Below, in pieces: positions 17,176-26,176 of a DNA stretch of 64,000 bases. Position 1 is the first letter of the stretch. Every line of letters starts with the position of its first letter. The notes below the pieces were generated by a model, which saw nothing but the letters and a program-made list of their open reading frames with translations, had not been told where the DNA came from and ran no database searches. A program made the position numbers and the translations under genes. This stretch comes from Bacteroidia bacterium (lineage in GTDB: Bacteria > Bacteroidota > Bacteroidia > Flavobacteriales > Flavobacteriaceae), in the NCBI GenBank assembly GCA_030428865.1, contig JAUIEK010000004.1, positions 267,780 through 331,779 on the forward strand. Reading direction: 5' to 3'.

Positions 17176-19785
17176 ATGAATATTAGAAATAAAAGCTTTG
17201 AAAATTACCCAATAGAGTTTAAAGAAGTAAATCCAGTTGACTTTAATCTAATATTCAGATTGGATGGCTCTAAACAAGAGAAGGAAGGATTTGAGGTAGG
17301 AAAGAAAGTTATCATAAGTCCAGATAAAAAAACTGGCTTCATAAATGAGGCTCTTCAAGACAACATTCAATTAGACCAGAAAAACACGGTAGTTATTAAT
17401 GCAGCAGTTGGACAAGGAAAATCCTATGCTATTATTCAGACAATAAAGAGATACTATGATGAAATGAAAAATGGAGAACAGAAATACCTTATTGTAGTGG
17501 CTTCTCCTTTTGTCAGCTTGGTAAAACAGTATTGTAATGATATTCATAAAGATGCAGAAATTCCAGAAAATCAAATCTACAATTATGATAATTTAGGAAG
17601 AACTCCATTTGTTCCTTATATAGGAAAACCTATACAGGTAGTTACTGCTAATACACTTCTAGGAAACCCAGGGGAAGATGGTTTTAAAAATTCAAATGTT
17701 AAAAGAGATTACATAAATAACTTAATAAAACATTGCAAAGCAACCAATACAAAAGTTGTATTTGTATATGATGAAATCCATGACTCTTATTATAATTTCA
17801 AAGAGGAGTATGTATTCAATTTATGGAAATGGCGGGATATTATTCACAAGAACTTTATCCTAAGTGCTACTTATAATGAGGCTTCAAAAGTTGTGATAGA
17901 ATATCTAGCAGAACTAACTGATAAAAAGATTAAAATAATAGAGTCCAAAAGAATTAGATTTCCCCAAAAACAGAGTTCTTTATATCTTCATTACTCTCCA
18001 GCACACAAATACAATCCAAAAACTCCTGAAATTGTCAATCTCATAAAAAGCCTTATTCAAAGGGATAAAAACATTGATATTCTTTGTTACTCAAAGAGTT
18101 TAGCCAAGAGTTTAATCAGACCAACAGAAGAAATAGGCAAGCTACTGAAAGACACTTATGAAGTAGTAAAAGAATGTACCTCTGAACTTATTGCTGGACA
18201 GAGGGCTGAAAATGAAGCTCCCAAAAATCAATTTGATAATACAGTATGCAATGTAGGTACAAACTTTAAAACTGGTGTTAGTATCAAAAAAGAGAACCAT
18301 GCTTTTGTTATTATTATGCCTCCAAGAAGTACTAGACTATGGTTTAGAAATCAGTATGGTGTATTTTCTGGAGGAATCAACTCAGTAATTCAAGCATTAG
18401 CTAGGCAAAGAGTAAAAGGAGAAATCCATATCATATTACCTAAACCAGATGAGTTTAATTTTAAATCCTTAAGGTATACTCAAATGTCAGATAAACAAAA
18501 AGCTGAGTTTGAATCTCTTTATAAGGAGATTACACACAGTAAAAAGTCAAAAAACCTAGTGAGCTATCATAAGCTGAATAGACAGGATATGTTAATGCTT
18601 AGAAGCTTTTATGAACAACATTTAGAGGGAAATCTCCAAAGTGAAATTGAACATATCAATACATTGCAAGAAACAGGAAAAAGACAGAATATGCCCATTC
18701 TAAAATTCCCAACTTTTGAACAATTTAAATTGAATCATGGAGAAGATTATTTAGCAAATAATTATCCCTTTTTTGGAGAGGATATTAGTGCCTATGTGAG
18801 TTATGGAGCTATAACCAATCAATTTATAAACTGTAAGCTAAAGGAAATTAATCATAAGCCTAAAGTACTATTTACTAAGGGTTGGATTTCTGAAGGTTTA
18901 AAATACTACTATCAATTGTATTTTGGAGAAGACCATTTTAATTACTTCAAACAATATGGTAATTTCTCTATGTACTATCATGATGTTAGAAATACACTAT
19001 TTAATGAGTTTGAGTTGAGGTATAAAAAAGATACAAATACTGCTACTAAAGATGAAAACTTAACTCCTTATTCTATGAAATTTAAAGAGTTTGAGATTCA
19101 ACTACTTCAATTTACTGCGAAATATTACTATGGGAAAAGTTATGAATATTGGAATCCAAACCAAGAGGAAGATGTTCCATATAGTAGGGCTGAATATTTC
19201 TTAGATAATATCAAACAATGCATCTCTATTCAGAATAACAATATTTCTAATAGGACTATTAGTAGCAGAGAAAGATTTTACATATTACTCAATGATTTTA
19301 GAGTAAAGCTATTAGCTAATATAGAATGTTATGAGACTAATACAGTTAATTTTTGCTTTCTGTATAACAAACCTCCGAGTGGATTTTTCTCTGAGGAGGA
19401 TATTTTAAAGTTTGAAGAATTGGAAAGTTTAATAGAATATGATGAGTTCTTAGTCAATGGTTTATTTGAATTTAAAAGGAGATTATCAAACAAATCACAG
19501 AAAAGTAAATTGAATAGCTTTTATTCAATATTGTGTGAAGATTTTATAGTTTCAGAGGAGTCTAGAATGCCAACTGGTGCTAGAAGATATATTAAGAAAG
19601 TACAGTCAACTAAACTTCTTCCTTACAAGGATGTTATAGGTTTAATAGCTCAACAAGACTACATTCATGAAAATTCTGAAAACTCTTTACAGGCACATAT
19701 AGAAAGGATACATTCAGATGAGAGCTATGCTGAAAAACAAGCTAAACTTTTAAATTCCATCAAAAAATCTATTGAAAAAGAATAA
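17176..19785 (+). CDS. Helicase-like ATPase (SF2-like motifs), unknown family
   Basis: 869 residues. Walker A AAVGQGKS at about 76-83, Walker B VYDEIHD near 196-202, a motif III-like LSATYNE, and a C-terminal half with NVGTNFKTGVSIKKENHAFVIIMPP then QALARQRVKGEIHIIL, which resembles motifs V and VI (an arginine finger in ARQR). This order is that of a superfamily 2 helicase or translocase. The long C-terminal part (about 450-869) has no domain I recognise. It is the first gene after the integrase and is followed by a hairpin region and a RecA-like ATPase gene, so a role in replication, excision or maintenance of the island is possible. No exact family name can be given. Confidence 0.6.
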   Translation: MNIRNKSFENYPIEFKEVNPVDFNLIFRLDGSKQEKEGFEVGKKVIISPDKKTGFINEALQDNIQLDQKNTVVINAAVGQGKSYAIIQTIKRYYDEMKNGEQKYLIVVASPFVSLVKQYCNDIHKDAEIPENQIYNYDNLGRTPFVPYIGKPIQVVTANTLLGNPGEDGFKNSNVKRDYINNLIKHCKATNTKVVFVYDEIHDSYYNFKEEYVFNLWKWRDIIHKNFILSATYNEASKVVIEYLAELTDKKIKIIESKRIRFPQKQSSLYLHYSPAHKYNPKTPEIVNLIKSLIQRDKNIDILCYSKSLAKSLIRPTEEIGKLLKDTYEVVKECTSELIAGQRAENEAPKNQFDNTVCNVGTNFKTGVSIKKENHAFVIIMPPRSTRLWFRNQYGVFSGGINSVIQALARQRVKGEIHIILPKPDEFNFKSLRYTQMSDKQKAEFESLYKEITHSKKSKNLVSYHKLNRQDMLMLRSFYEQHLEGNLQSEIEHINTLQETGKRQNMPILKFPTFEQFKLNHGEDYLANNYPFFGEDISAYVSYGAITNQFINCKLKEINHKPKVLFTKGWISEGLKYYYQLYFGEDHFNYFKQYGNFSMYYHDVRNTLFNEFELRYKKDTNTATKDENLTPYSMKFKEFEIQLLQFTAKYYYGKSYEYWNPNQEEDVPYSRAEYFLDNIKQCISIQNNNISNRTISSRERFYILLNDFRVKLLANIECYETNTVNFCFLYNKPPSGFFSEEDILKFEELESLIEYDEFLVNGLFEFKRRLSNKSQKSKLNSFYSILCEDFIVSEESRMPTGARRYIKKVQSTKLLPYKDVIGLIAQQDYIHENSENSLQAHIERIHSDESYAEKQAKLLNSIKKSIEKE

Positions 19786-19792
19786 TCCAACA

Positions 19793-19839
19793 CGTCTATT
19801 TTCTGTACACATATAATATAGAAGTACGAAAAGTAGACG
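19793..19839 (+). repeat. Structured hairpin, copy A of a two-copy island element
   Basis: CGTCTATTTTC at 19793-19803 pairs with GAAAA-g-TAGACG at 19828-19839, and GTAC at 19805-19808 pairs with GTAC at 19824-19827 around a 15-nt AT loop. The spacing is CGTCT-N7-GTAC-N15-GTAC-GAA-N4-AGACG. Copy B at 34703-34749 has exactly the same spacing with different loop bases. Confidence 0.6.
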
Positions 19840-20192
19840 CCAATTATCTTTCTGGGAATATTTATTTGTCTATTAGTAAATGGTAATTTACCAATACTTT
19901 CACAAAAGTTTCCCTTTCCTCTTTTACAATACTCCTATCCCTTCAAAATTCTAGTAATTTAACAACGTAAGAGCTATGGATGAGGACTACTTCAGTAGTA
20001 GTTTTTTGTAGCAAAGAATTGATGCACAAAGCTACTATTTTTTTCGCATATATGCAACTTTTTTAATAATTATTTTCACTTTATTTTATTGAATATCAAT
20101 AAGTTATGTTCAATTTGATATTAAATATTCTTCATATTAAAATGAACATTAATTCAACTTAAAATACATATTAATCTTTAAAATTTTAAACA
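19840..20192 (+). other. AT-rich intergenic region with inverted repeats
   Basis: No gene was found in this stretch. It holds TGGTAA-t-TTACCA at 19881-19893; a GGACTACTTCAGTAGTAG hairpin followed by T6 near 19984-20008, which may end the upstream transcript; and an imperfect 16-bp inverted repeat (ATGTTCAATTTGATAT at 20106-20121 against 20134-20149, 14 of 16 matched) about 45 nt before the next start codon. The last could be an operator or a replication-related site. Confidence 0.4.
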
Positions 20193-21053
20193 ATGCAATT
20201 AAGACAATCCGAAAGGAAAAGAGCTAAAATTAAAATGGCTCTTCAAGGAAGTGCAGGAAGTGGAAAAACATATTCCAGTTTACTTCTAGCAAAAGGACTC
20301 ACTAATGGTGATTTATCCAAAGTAGCTATTATAGATAGTGAAAATGGAAGTGCAGATTTATATGCGCATTTAGGGAACTACAATGTGCTATCTCTAGAAC
20401 CTCCATTTACCCCAGAACGCTACATTGAAGCCATTGATATATGCCTGAATGCTAATATGGAAGTGGTGATTTTAGATTCAATATCTCATGTATGGGATGA
20501 GCTATTAGATTTTCATTCCAAATTAGCAGGAAATAGCTTCACAAATTGGAGCAAGGTCACACCACGCCAAAAGGCTTTTGTAGATAAGATACTTCAAGCT
20601 GATACTCATATTATAGCTACTATGAGAACTAAGCAGGACTATGTTCTCCAACAAAAGGATGGAAAATACATTCCTGAAAAAGTAGGTTTAAAAGCTGTGC
20701 AGAGAGATGGTGTGGATTATGAATTTACATTGGTATTTGACATAGATTCTAAAAACTTTGCTACTGCTAGCAAGGATAGAACCAATTTATTTTCAGGAAA
20801 ACCTGAGTTTAAAATTAATCCAACTACAGGAAAGAAAATTTTAGATTGGTGTAACAATGGTAAAACTATAGATGAAGTAAAGGCTCTCATAGTAAAATGC
20901 AAAACCCTTGAAGAATTAAGATTGCTCTATAAAGACTATTATCACTTTAAGCAATTAGAGAATGATTTCAGATTGCAAAAGGAAACCATTGAATCTAAAA
21001 AGCAATTGTTAAACCCTCAAAATATATTACCTAATGGAACTTATACAAGTTAG
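20193..21053 (+). CDS. RecA-like AAA ATPase (phage nucleotide-binding / Sak4-like)
   Basis: 286 residues. Walker A GSAGSGKT at 19-26 after KIKMALQ, and Walker B VVILDSISH (about 92-100) preceded by YIEAIDICLN. It continues through KIIATMRTKQDYV-like HIIATMRTKQDYVLQ and a C-terminal region with RTNLFSGKPEFKINPTTGKKILDW. This architecture is that of the phage/plasmid AAA nucleotide-binding proteins related to Sak4 recombinases. The following DUF3871 gene overlaps by 20 nt, so the two form a translationally coupled pair, often seen in Bacteroidetes mobile elements. A role in single-strand annealing or island replication is inferred from the family. Confidence 0.72.
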   Translation: MQLRQSERKRAKIKMALQGSAGSGKTYSSLLLAKGLTNGDLSKVAIIDSENGSADLYAHLGNYNVLSLEPPFTPERYIEAIDICLNANMEVVILDSISHVWDELLDFHSKLAGNSFTNWSKVTPRQKAFVDKILQADTHIIATMRTKQDYVLQQKDGKYIPEKVGLKAVQRDGVDYEFTLVFDIDSKNFATASKDRTNLFSGKPEFKINPTTGKKILDWCNNGKTIDEVKALIVKCKTLEELRLLYKDYYHFKQLENDFRLQKETIESKKQLLNPQNILPNGTYTS

Positions 21054-22032
21054 GCAAGAAATTCCTGTAGCTAAAACAACACCTATTCATGAGGAAATAA
21101 ATCTTCCAAGATTTGAAAAATCACCTTTTATAGAGGCTAATACCAAAAGTGTTAGCCTCTCTCATTTACAAAAAGATTGTATAATTCCAGTCTTTAGTAA
21201 GGATAACGAGAAAACTATAGCACATCAAGAATTTATTGAGGTAGTTCAGAACTCTGTAGGAAAAGCATTTTCACATCATAGTGTAGATGCACCAGAAGTT
21301 AGAATATCACATCAGATTAAAGGGAGAACTCCTAGTGCCATTCATAAATCTGCTAAAGACCTATTAGAACATGAAAAGACCATTTATTATGAAAGAATGG
21401 CTTTTGTAATTCGTGTTCCAAGTATCACTGAAACTATTAATGGAAATAAGTTATCTCTTATGATTGGTGGACTGAGAGCTTATAATAAGGAAAACCTTTA
21501 TTCCAAAAAGTCAGTAGAGAGATTTCAAGTGCTTATTGGGTTTCAAAATTTGATTTGTTGCAATTTGTGTATTTCCACAGATGGATTCTCTTCTGAAATG
21601 AGGGTAAGCAGTATTCAGGAATTGGGAGACAAAGTATTGGAGCTTATCCAAAACTATGATGCAGAAAAGCATCTCTTACAAATAAAGCAATTAACTGAAT
21701 ATAATCTTACTGAAAGGCAATTTGCACAGCTAATTGGAAGGACTAGACTATATTATTATTTGCCTAAAAGTGAGAAACAAATATTGCCAGAATTACTTTT
21801 AAATGATGGGCAGATTTCTACAATAGCTAAAGACTACTATCAAGATGAGAGGTTTTGTAAAAACCAAGATGGAAATATTAATCTTTGGAATGTGTATAAT
21901 CTTTTTACATCTGCTAATAAGAGCAGTTATATTGACACTTTTGGTGATAGAAATGTAAATGCATTTGAATTTACTAATGGACTTAAAAATACCCTGAATG
22001 GTGATTCTAACTATTCTTGGTTTTTGAGTTGA
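21034..22032 (+). CDS. DUF3871 family protein
   Basis: 332 residues matching my recollection of the Bacteroidetes-restricted DUF3871 family: VRISHQIKGRTPSAIHKSAKDLLEHEKTIYYERMAF, IGGLRAYNKENLYSKKSVERFQVLIGFQNLICCNLCI, QLIGRTRLYYYLP and a C-terminal NLWNVYNLFTSANKSSYIDTFGDRNVNAFEF. The family is common on plasmids and integrative elements; no biochemical function is known. The start codon overlaps the preceding ATPase gene by 20 nt. A strong terminator follows 3 nt after the stop, so the pair is a closed transcription unit. Confidence 0.75.
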   Translation: MELIQVRQEIPVAKTTPIHEEINLPRFEKSPFIEANTKSVSLSHLQKDCIIPVFSKDNEKTIAHQEFIEVVQNSVGKAFSHHSVDAPEVRISHQIKGRTPSAIHKSAKDLLEHEKTIYYERMAFVIRVPSITETINGNKLSLMIGGLRAYNKENLYSKKSVERFQVLIGFQNLICCNLCISTDGFSSEMRVSSIQELGDKVLELIQNYDAEKHLLQIKQLTEYNLTERQFAQLIGRTRLYYYLPKSEKQILPELLLNDGQISTIAKDYYQDERFCKNQDGNINLWNVYNLFTSANKSSYIDTFGDRNVNAFEFTNGLKNTLNGDSNYSWFLS

Positions 22033-22035
22033 TTC

Positions 22036-22062
22036 AAGCCCCTTATTTTGAGGGGCTTTTTA
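22036..22062 (+). terminator. Rho-independent terminator after the DUF3871 gene
   Basis: AAGCCCCT (22036-22043) pairs perfectly with AGGGGCTT (22051-22058), loop of 7 nt, followed by T5. It separates the maintenance genes from the defence locus. Confidence 0.9.
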
Positions 22063-22295
22063 ATTTATTTAAATCTTCCAGAGAATATAAATAAGCATTT
22101 CCTTTCTTCTGAAATCCTAATCTGCCTGAGTATCCTATAGTGCATTAAATCACAAGCCTTTATTTTAGCTTCTTTTTGAGCTTCTTTACTTGTAGCCAAT
22201 CTTCTGATTTCATAGAATTTAAGACGCTACTTTAAGCTTAACCTTACATCACTTTTTTGTGTTAATAATGTATTGACTTTTAAAAATTGCATCCA
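22063..22295. other. Intergenic region before dndC, with a possible gene remnant
   Basis: No intact gene. On the minus strand 22065-22226 is an open 53-codon stretch reading like real protein (LATSKEAQKEAKIKACDL, then MHYRILRQI, ending FSGRFK and stop). It begins right after an in-frame stop and lacks an ATG at its front, so it may be the 3' remnant of a lost gene. TTAAGCTTAA around 22231-22240 is a short palindrome. Confidence 0.3.
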
Positions 22296-22326
22296 TTGAT
22301 AGTTATTTATATTTAAGTTAAATTTG
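22296..22326 (+). promoter_or_regulatory. Promoter of the dndCDE operon
   Basis: TTG at 22296-22298 and TAAATTTG at 22319-22326 are 20 nt apart, a good Bacteroidetes -33/-7 pair. The dndC start is 17 nt downstream. Confidence 0.65.
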
Positions 22327-22343
22327 AAAGATTATTATAAAAA

Positions 22344-23705
22344 ATGATAAAGATAAAAAGTAAAAAAGCAGAGTCAATAATATCTGAAATAATTGACCAG
22401 TATGCATATTCAGATAAAAGTGAAAGACCATGGATAATTGGTTTTAGTGGAGGGAAAGATTCTACAGTATTACTGACTCTTGTTTGGGAAGCCTTGACTA
22501 GAATAAAGGAAGAAATACCTTACCCATATCAATTAAGAAGACCTGTATATGTAGTTTGTAATGATACAATGGTTGAAAACCCTATTATTAGTAGTTATGT
22601 AGAAGATGTGTTGTTAAAAATTGAAACTGCTGCAAGAGACCAAGGGCTACCAATTATTGTAAAGAAAACAGTTCCAAAATTAGAAGAATCATTCTGGATT
22701 AATGTGCTAGGTAAAGGTTATCCAGTTCCAAACAATACATTCAGATGGTGTACTGATAAACTAAAGATAAGACCAACTTCTAATTTTCTATTAGAGCAAA
22801 TAGATGAAAAAGGAGAAGCTATAGTGTTGTTAGGTACTAGGTATGAAGAAAGTGCTACAAGAGAAAGGTCAATGCGAAAGCATGAGATAAAAGGTAATAG
22901 ATTGTCTAAACATAACACTACTGCTAATACATATGTTTATGCCCCTATCAAGGAATTAATGCTTGAAGAGGTATGGTATATCATTAATGCAGTCCCATCT
23001 CCTTGGGGATTTGATAATTCAATACTTTTTCAAATCTATGCAGATGCAAGTGCAGATGATTATGAATGTCCTACTGTAGTGACTAATAAGGAGCATTCTT
23101 CATGTGGGCAAAGTAGATTTGGTTGTTGGACTTGTACAGTTGTAAAGAAAGATAAGTCTATGTCAGCCTTAATAGATAATGGACAGAACTGGATGAAACC
23201 TTTACTGGATTTTAGAGATAGTCTAGTAGAAGGTAGAAATCTTAGTGAAAACAGAATGAGTACCAGGAGAAATGGACAAAAAGCTGTTACAGAAGATGGA
23301 CACAATCAAGGTAATTATACTCCAGAGTATAGACATAGGTTACTAAAAGAACTTCTTCAAATTCAAAAGAATATACAAGAAGAAAGACCTCATGTTACAC
23401 TCATTACTAATCAAGAGCTTATAGCAATTCAAGTGGTTTGGAATAGAGATATGATATTTGATTTCAACGTAGGCAATGCTTACAGAGAAGTTTATAACAA
23501 AGAAATCAGCACAAATAATATTAAGTCTTTAGATGATACAGAGAAGAGAATATTAAAGGAAATATGTATTGAGGATATGTCTTACTATCATCTTATTGAT
23601 AACTTAATTACGTTGCAAGAAACAAAAACACTTATGCTATCAAAGTATGGTTTACACAATGATGTAGAAAATAGAATAGAAAGCTTTGTGAAAGAAATTG
23701 AATAA
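22344..23705 (+). CDS. dndC: DNA phosphorothioation sulfurtransferase DndC
   Basis: 453 residues. PP-loop ATP pyrophosphatase motif SGGKDS at 35-40 (IIGFSGGKDSTVLL), related to PAPS reductase. Cysteines Cys136 (RWCTDKLK), Cys254, Cys261 and Cys264 (SCGQSRFGCWTC) match the arrangement of the Fe-S ligands in DndC. Other DndC blocks are VVCNDTMVENPI, LLGTRYEESATRERSM, YAPIKELMLEEVW and NAVPSPWG. It activates and transfers sulfur to the DNA backbone with DndD and DndE. The last bases overlap the dndD start by 1 nt. It is the first gene after its own promoter; no dndB or dndA precedes it. Confidence 0.95.
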   Translation: MIKIKSKKAESIISEIIDQYAYSDKSERPWIIGFSGGKDSTVLLTLVWEALTRIKEEIPYPYQLRRPVYVVCNDTMVENPIISSYVEDVLLKIETAARDQGLPIIVKKTVPKLEESFWINVLGKGYPVPNNTFRWCTDKLKIRPTSNFLLEQIDEKGEAIVLLGTRYEESATRERSMRKHEIKGNRLSKHNTTANTYVYAPIKELMLEEVWYIINAVPSPWGFDNSILFQIYADASADDYECPTVVTNKEHSSCGQSRFGCWTCTVVKKDKSMSALIDNGQNWMKPLLDFRDSLVEGRNLSENRMSTRRNGQKAVTEDGHNQGNYTPEYRHRLLKELLQIQKNIQEERPHVTLITNQELIAIQVVWNRDMIFDFNVGNAYREVYNKEISTNNIKSLDDTEKRILKEICIEDMSYYHLIDNLITLQETKTLMLSKYGLHNDVENRIESFVKEIE

Positions 23706-25789
23706 TGAGAATTGATAGAATAAAATTAGAAAATTTTAGAATATATAAAGGACTTAATGAAATAGACTTAAGCCCTAAAAAGGATAAGAATATTAGCCTC
23801 GTTGCTGGTAAGAATGGTTTTGGAAAAACTACATTTTTGACTTCTTTAATATGGTGTTTCTATGGTAAATTAATGTCTCAAGTAGAGGATAAGTATAAAC
23901 AAGACATTAGAAATTCTGGTGGTTATGAGGAGTATGTCAATTTACTTTTGAATAGAGATGTTTTAGGAGAAGGAATGGATAGTAAAATGTCTGTTGAGAT
24001 TCAGCTTGAAGATTTACTTATACCATCCATACCATGTAAAACTGTTACTATAAAACGTGTTTATGATTTTTCAAATTCTGAAGAAATAGTTACTATTTTA
24101 ATTGATGGTGATGAAAATGAGCTTACAAAATCTGTAGGTTATGAGGTTTTTATAAATGACTTTATCTTACCTAGAGAAATAGCAAAATTCTTCTTCTTTG
24201 ATGCAGAAAAAATAGTCTCATTAGCAGAGGCAAAATCTAAAAATGAATTACGGAGTTTAAGTAAAGCCTATTCAGAAGTATTAGGTATAAAGAAATATGA
24301 AGAGCTAAAGAAAAATCTTGAATCTTTATTAGTGAAACTAAAGAGAAGAGGGGTTTCAGAGCTACAGCAAGAAAAGTTAAGTCAACTACTAGATGAAGAA
24401 AGTGAATTAGAAAAGACTATTAGTCATAATCAAGATAAACAGCTTGATATTGATAAACAAGTTACCATACTTAAATCCAAAAGCGATAGTCTTCAAGAGA
24501 AGTTAATTAGAGAAGGAAACTCAATTACTTTAGATGAACTTAAGGAATTAAAATCTCGTAGAGATGATTTAAAGCAAGAATCTATTCAAATTAAAAATAG
24601 CTTAAAAAAGCTTCTGGATTTAACACCTCTAGTTATTGCTGGAAAGCATTTAAACAATTTAAAAGAACAACTTGATTCAGAAAGTAATGTTTTATATGGT
24701 GCTTTAAATGACAAGCTTTTATCAAAGGAATTAAAAGCATTTTCTAGTAGTATATTAAAAAGTTTAAAGAAGTTAGATTTAGAAAAAACAATTGACTCAA
24801 AAGTCAAAGAGGCTATTGAAAAGTCTCTTGATTATAAGTTAAACTCTAGTAAAAGTGATGTGTCTGGTAAGGTGCTATTGGAATTTACAGAAGAAAGGTA
24901 TAGAGAGTTTGAAGCTATCTTAAATAACATCAAAAGTACTTTCTTAAGTCAATTTAATACTATAGTTAAAGAGGAACGTACTAATAGAGCTTTATTGAGT
25001 AGAACTATAAACAAAATAAAGCAAGCTGAAGCACGTAAAGACAATCATCTAGCCAGACAATTCAGAAATGAAAAGACTGAAACAGATACTTCAATAAATA
25101 AGTTTCTTGCAGAGAGAGATAGGCTGAATGAGGAGCTAGGTGCTTTGAAATTAAAACTTACATCTCACAAGAAAGTACGAGTTGAATATGAGAAAAACTT
25201 CAATCTTGTTGAGACTGATAAGAAGAAATATAAAATAACTAAAGTATTACTTGATAAAGTGAATAAACTAATTGTGAAGATTAAAGAGGAGAAAAAATAT
25301 TCACTTCAAAAATCTGTCTCACTTGGTTTGAGTAAGTTGATGCATAAGAAGGACTTTATTACCAATGTAAAAGTAAATATTGTTGATGATGTGATGGATA
25401 TAGATTTACTTGATAAGGATAATAATGTGATTGATAAAGATTCTTTATCTAAAGGAGAACAGCAATTATATGCTACTGCCTTACTGAAAGCATTAGTTGA
25501 TGAATCTGGCATTAGGTTTCCAGTATTTATTGATAGCCCATTGCAGAAGTTTGATAAGTTTCACTCTAAAAACATTATAAAAGAGTTTTACCCATCTATT
25601 TCTGAACAAGTGGTGCTTTTTCCTTTATTAGAAAAAGAGCTGTCTGAAAAAGAATATGAACTGCTTAAGCCAAACTTGAGCAAGACATTTTTAATTCAGA
25701 ATAAGTTAGGAGCTTCTACTTTAAAAGCTTTACCTGTGAATAGTTTGTTTAAAGAATTTAAAAAAGAAAAAGATGTTTACACATATTAG
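23705..25789 (+). CDS. dndD: DNA sulfur modification ATPase DndD
   Basis: 694 residues, SMC/RecF-like ATPase. N-terminal MRIDRIKLENFRIYKGLNEI and Walker A GKNGFGKTT (35-43); long coiled-coil arms from about 200 to 560 rich in Glu/Lys; C-terminal ABC signature LSKGEQQLYATALLKAL followed by Walker B FPVFIDSPLQKFD. DndD supplies ATP-driven DNA nicking or structural change needed for sulfur insertion. Starts 1 nt inside the end of dndC and overlaps dndE by 17 nt, so the three genes are tightly coupled. Length and order are standard for dndC-D-E. Confidence 0.95.
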   Translation: MRIDRIKLENFRIYKGLNEIDLSPKKDKNISLVAGKNGFGKTTFLTSLIWCFYGKLMSQVEDKYKQDIRNSGGYEEYVNLLLNRDVLGEGMDSKMSVEIQLEDLLIPSIPCKTVTIKRVYDFSNSEEIVTILIDGDENELTKSVGYEVFINDFILPREIAKFFFFDAEKIVSLAEAKSKNELRSLSKAYSEVLGIKKYEELKKNLESLLVKLKRRGVSELQQEKLSQLLDEESELEKTISHNQDKQLDIDKQVTILKSKSDSLQEKLIREGNSITLDELKELKSRRDDLKQESIQIKNSLKKLLDLTPLVIAGKHLNNLKEQLDSESNVLYGALNDKLLSKELKAFSSSILKSLKKLDLEKTIDSKVKEAIEKSLDYKLNSSKSDVSGKVLLEFTEERYREFEAILNNIKSTFLSQFNTIVKEERTNRALLSRTINKIKQAEARKDNHLARQFRNEKTETDTSINKFLAERDRLNEELGALKLKLTSHKKVRVEYEKNFNLVETDKKKYKITKVLLDKVNKLIVKIKEEKKYSLQKSVSLGLSKLMHKKDFITNVKVNIVDDVMDIDLLDKDNNVIDKDSLSKGEQQLYATALLKALVDESGIRFPVFIDSPLQKFDKFHSKNIIKEFYPSISEQVVLFPLLEKELSEKEYELLKPNLSKTFLIQNKLGASTLKALPVNSLFKEFKKEKDVYTY

Positions 25790-26168
25790 AACAAGTAAAG
25801 AGAATAGAGATGTAGTTGCCCAACTAACACGTAAACTTAATTTGGGGACAGAAAATATAATTTCCAGAATAGCATTAACCTATTCTTTATCACAAGATAA
25901 AAAGTTGAATATTAAAGATATTCAAAACTCAAGTGGTAAGGAATATAGTAGGTCAGTGCTATTTGGGGATTATTTAGACTACTATCTAGGTATGGTAGCT
26001 TTACATTATGGTATCCATATTTCTGATAAAGATTTAGGAAAATATGTAAAGCTACATATTGATGATGGTTTACAACTATTAAATGATGAGATTAACTCCA
26101 ACAATAATATAGATGGGTTTGATTTTTTAGCTAGAAAAATTGAAACTAGCCTTAATAAAATAATATAA
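25773..26168 (+). CDS. dndE: DNA sulfur modification protein DndE
   Basis: 131 residues, normal length. Contains HIRTSKENRDVVAQLTRKLNLGTENIISRIALTYSL and the motif SSGKEYSRSVLFGDYLDYYLGMVALHYG typical of DndE, with the charged lysines used to bind nicked DNA. It overlaps dndD by 17 nt. Only 8 nt separate it from the DUF262 gene, which suggests that modification and sensing or effector genes share one mRNA. Confidence 0.93.
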   Translation: MFTHIRTSKENRDVVAQLTRKLNLGTENIISRIALTYSLSQDKKLNIKDIQNSSGKEYSRSVLFGDYLDYYLGMVALHYGIHISDKDLGKYVKLHIDDGLQLLNDEINSNNNIDGFDFLARKIETSLNKII

Positions 26169-26176
26169 AAACGAAT

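Noticed and set aside
22065..22226. Minus-strand 53-codon ORF as an intact gene
   Set aside because: It opens immediately after a stop and has no good start codon, so it is listed only as a possible remnant.
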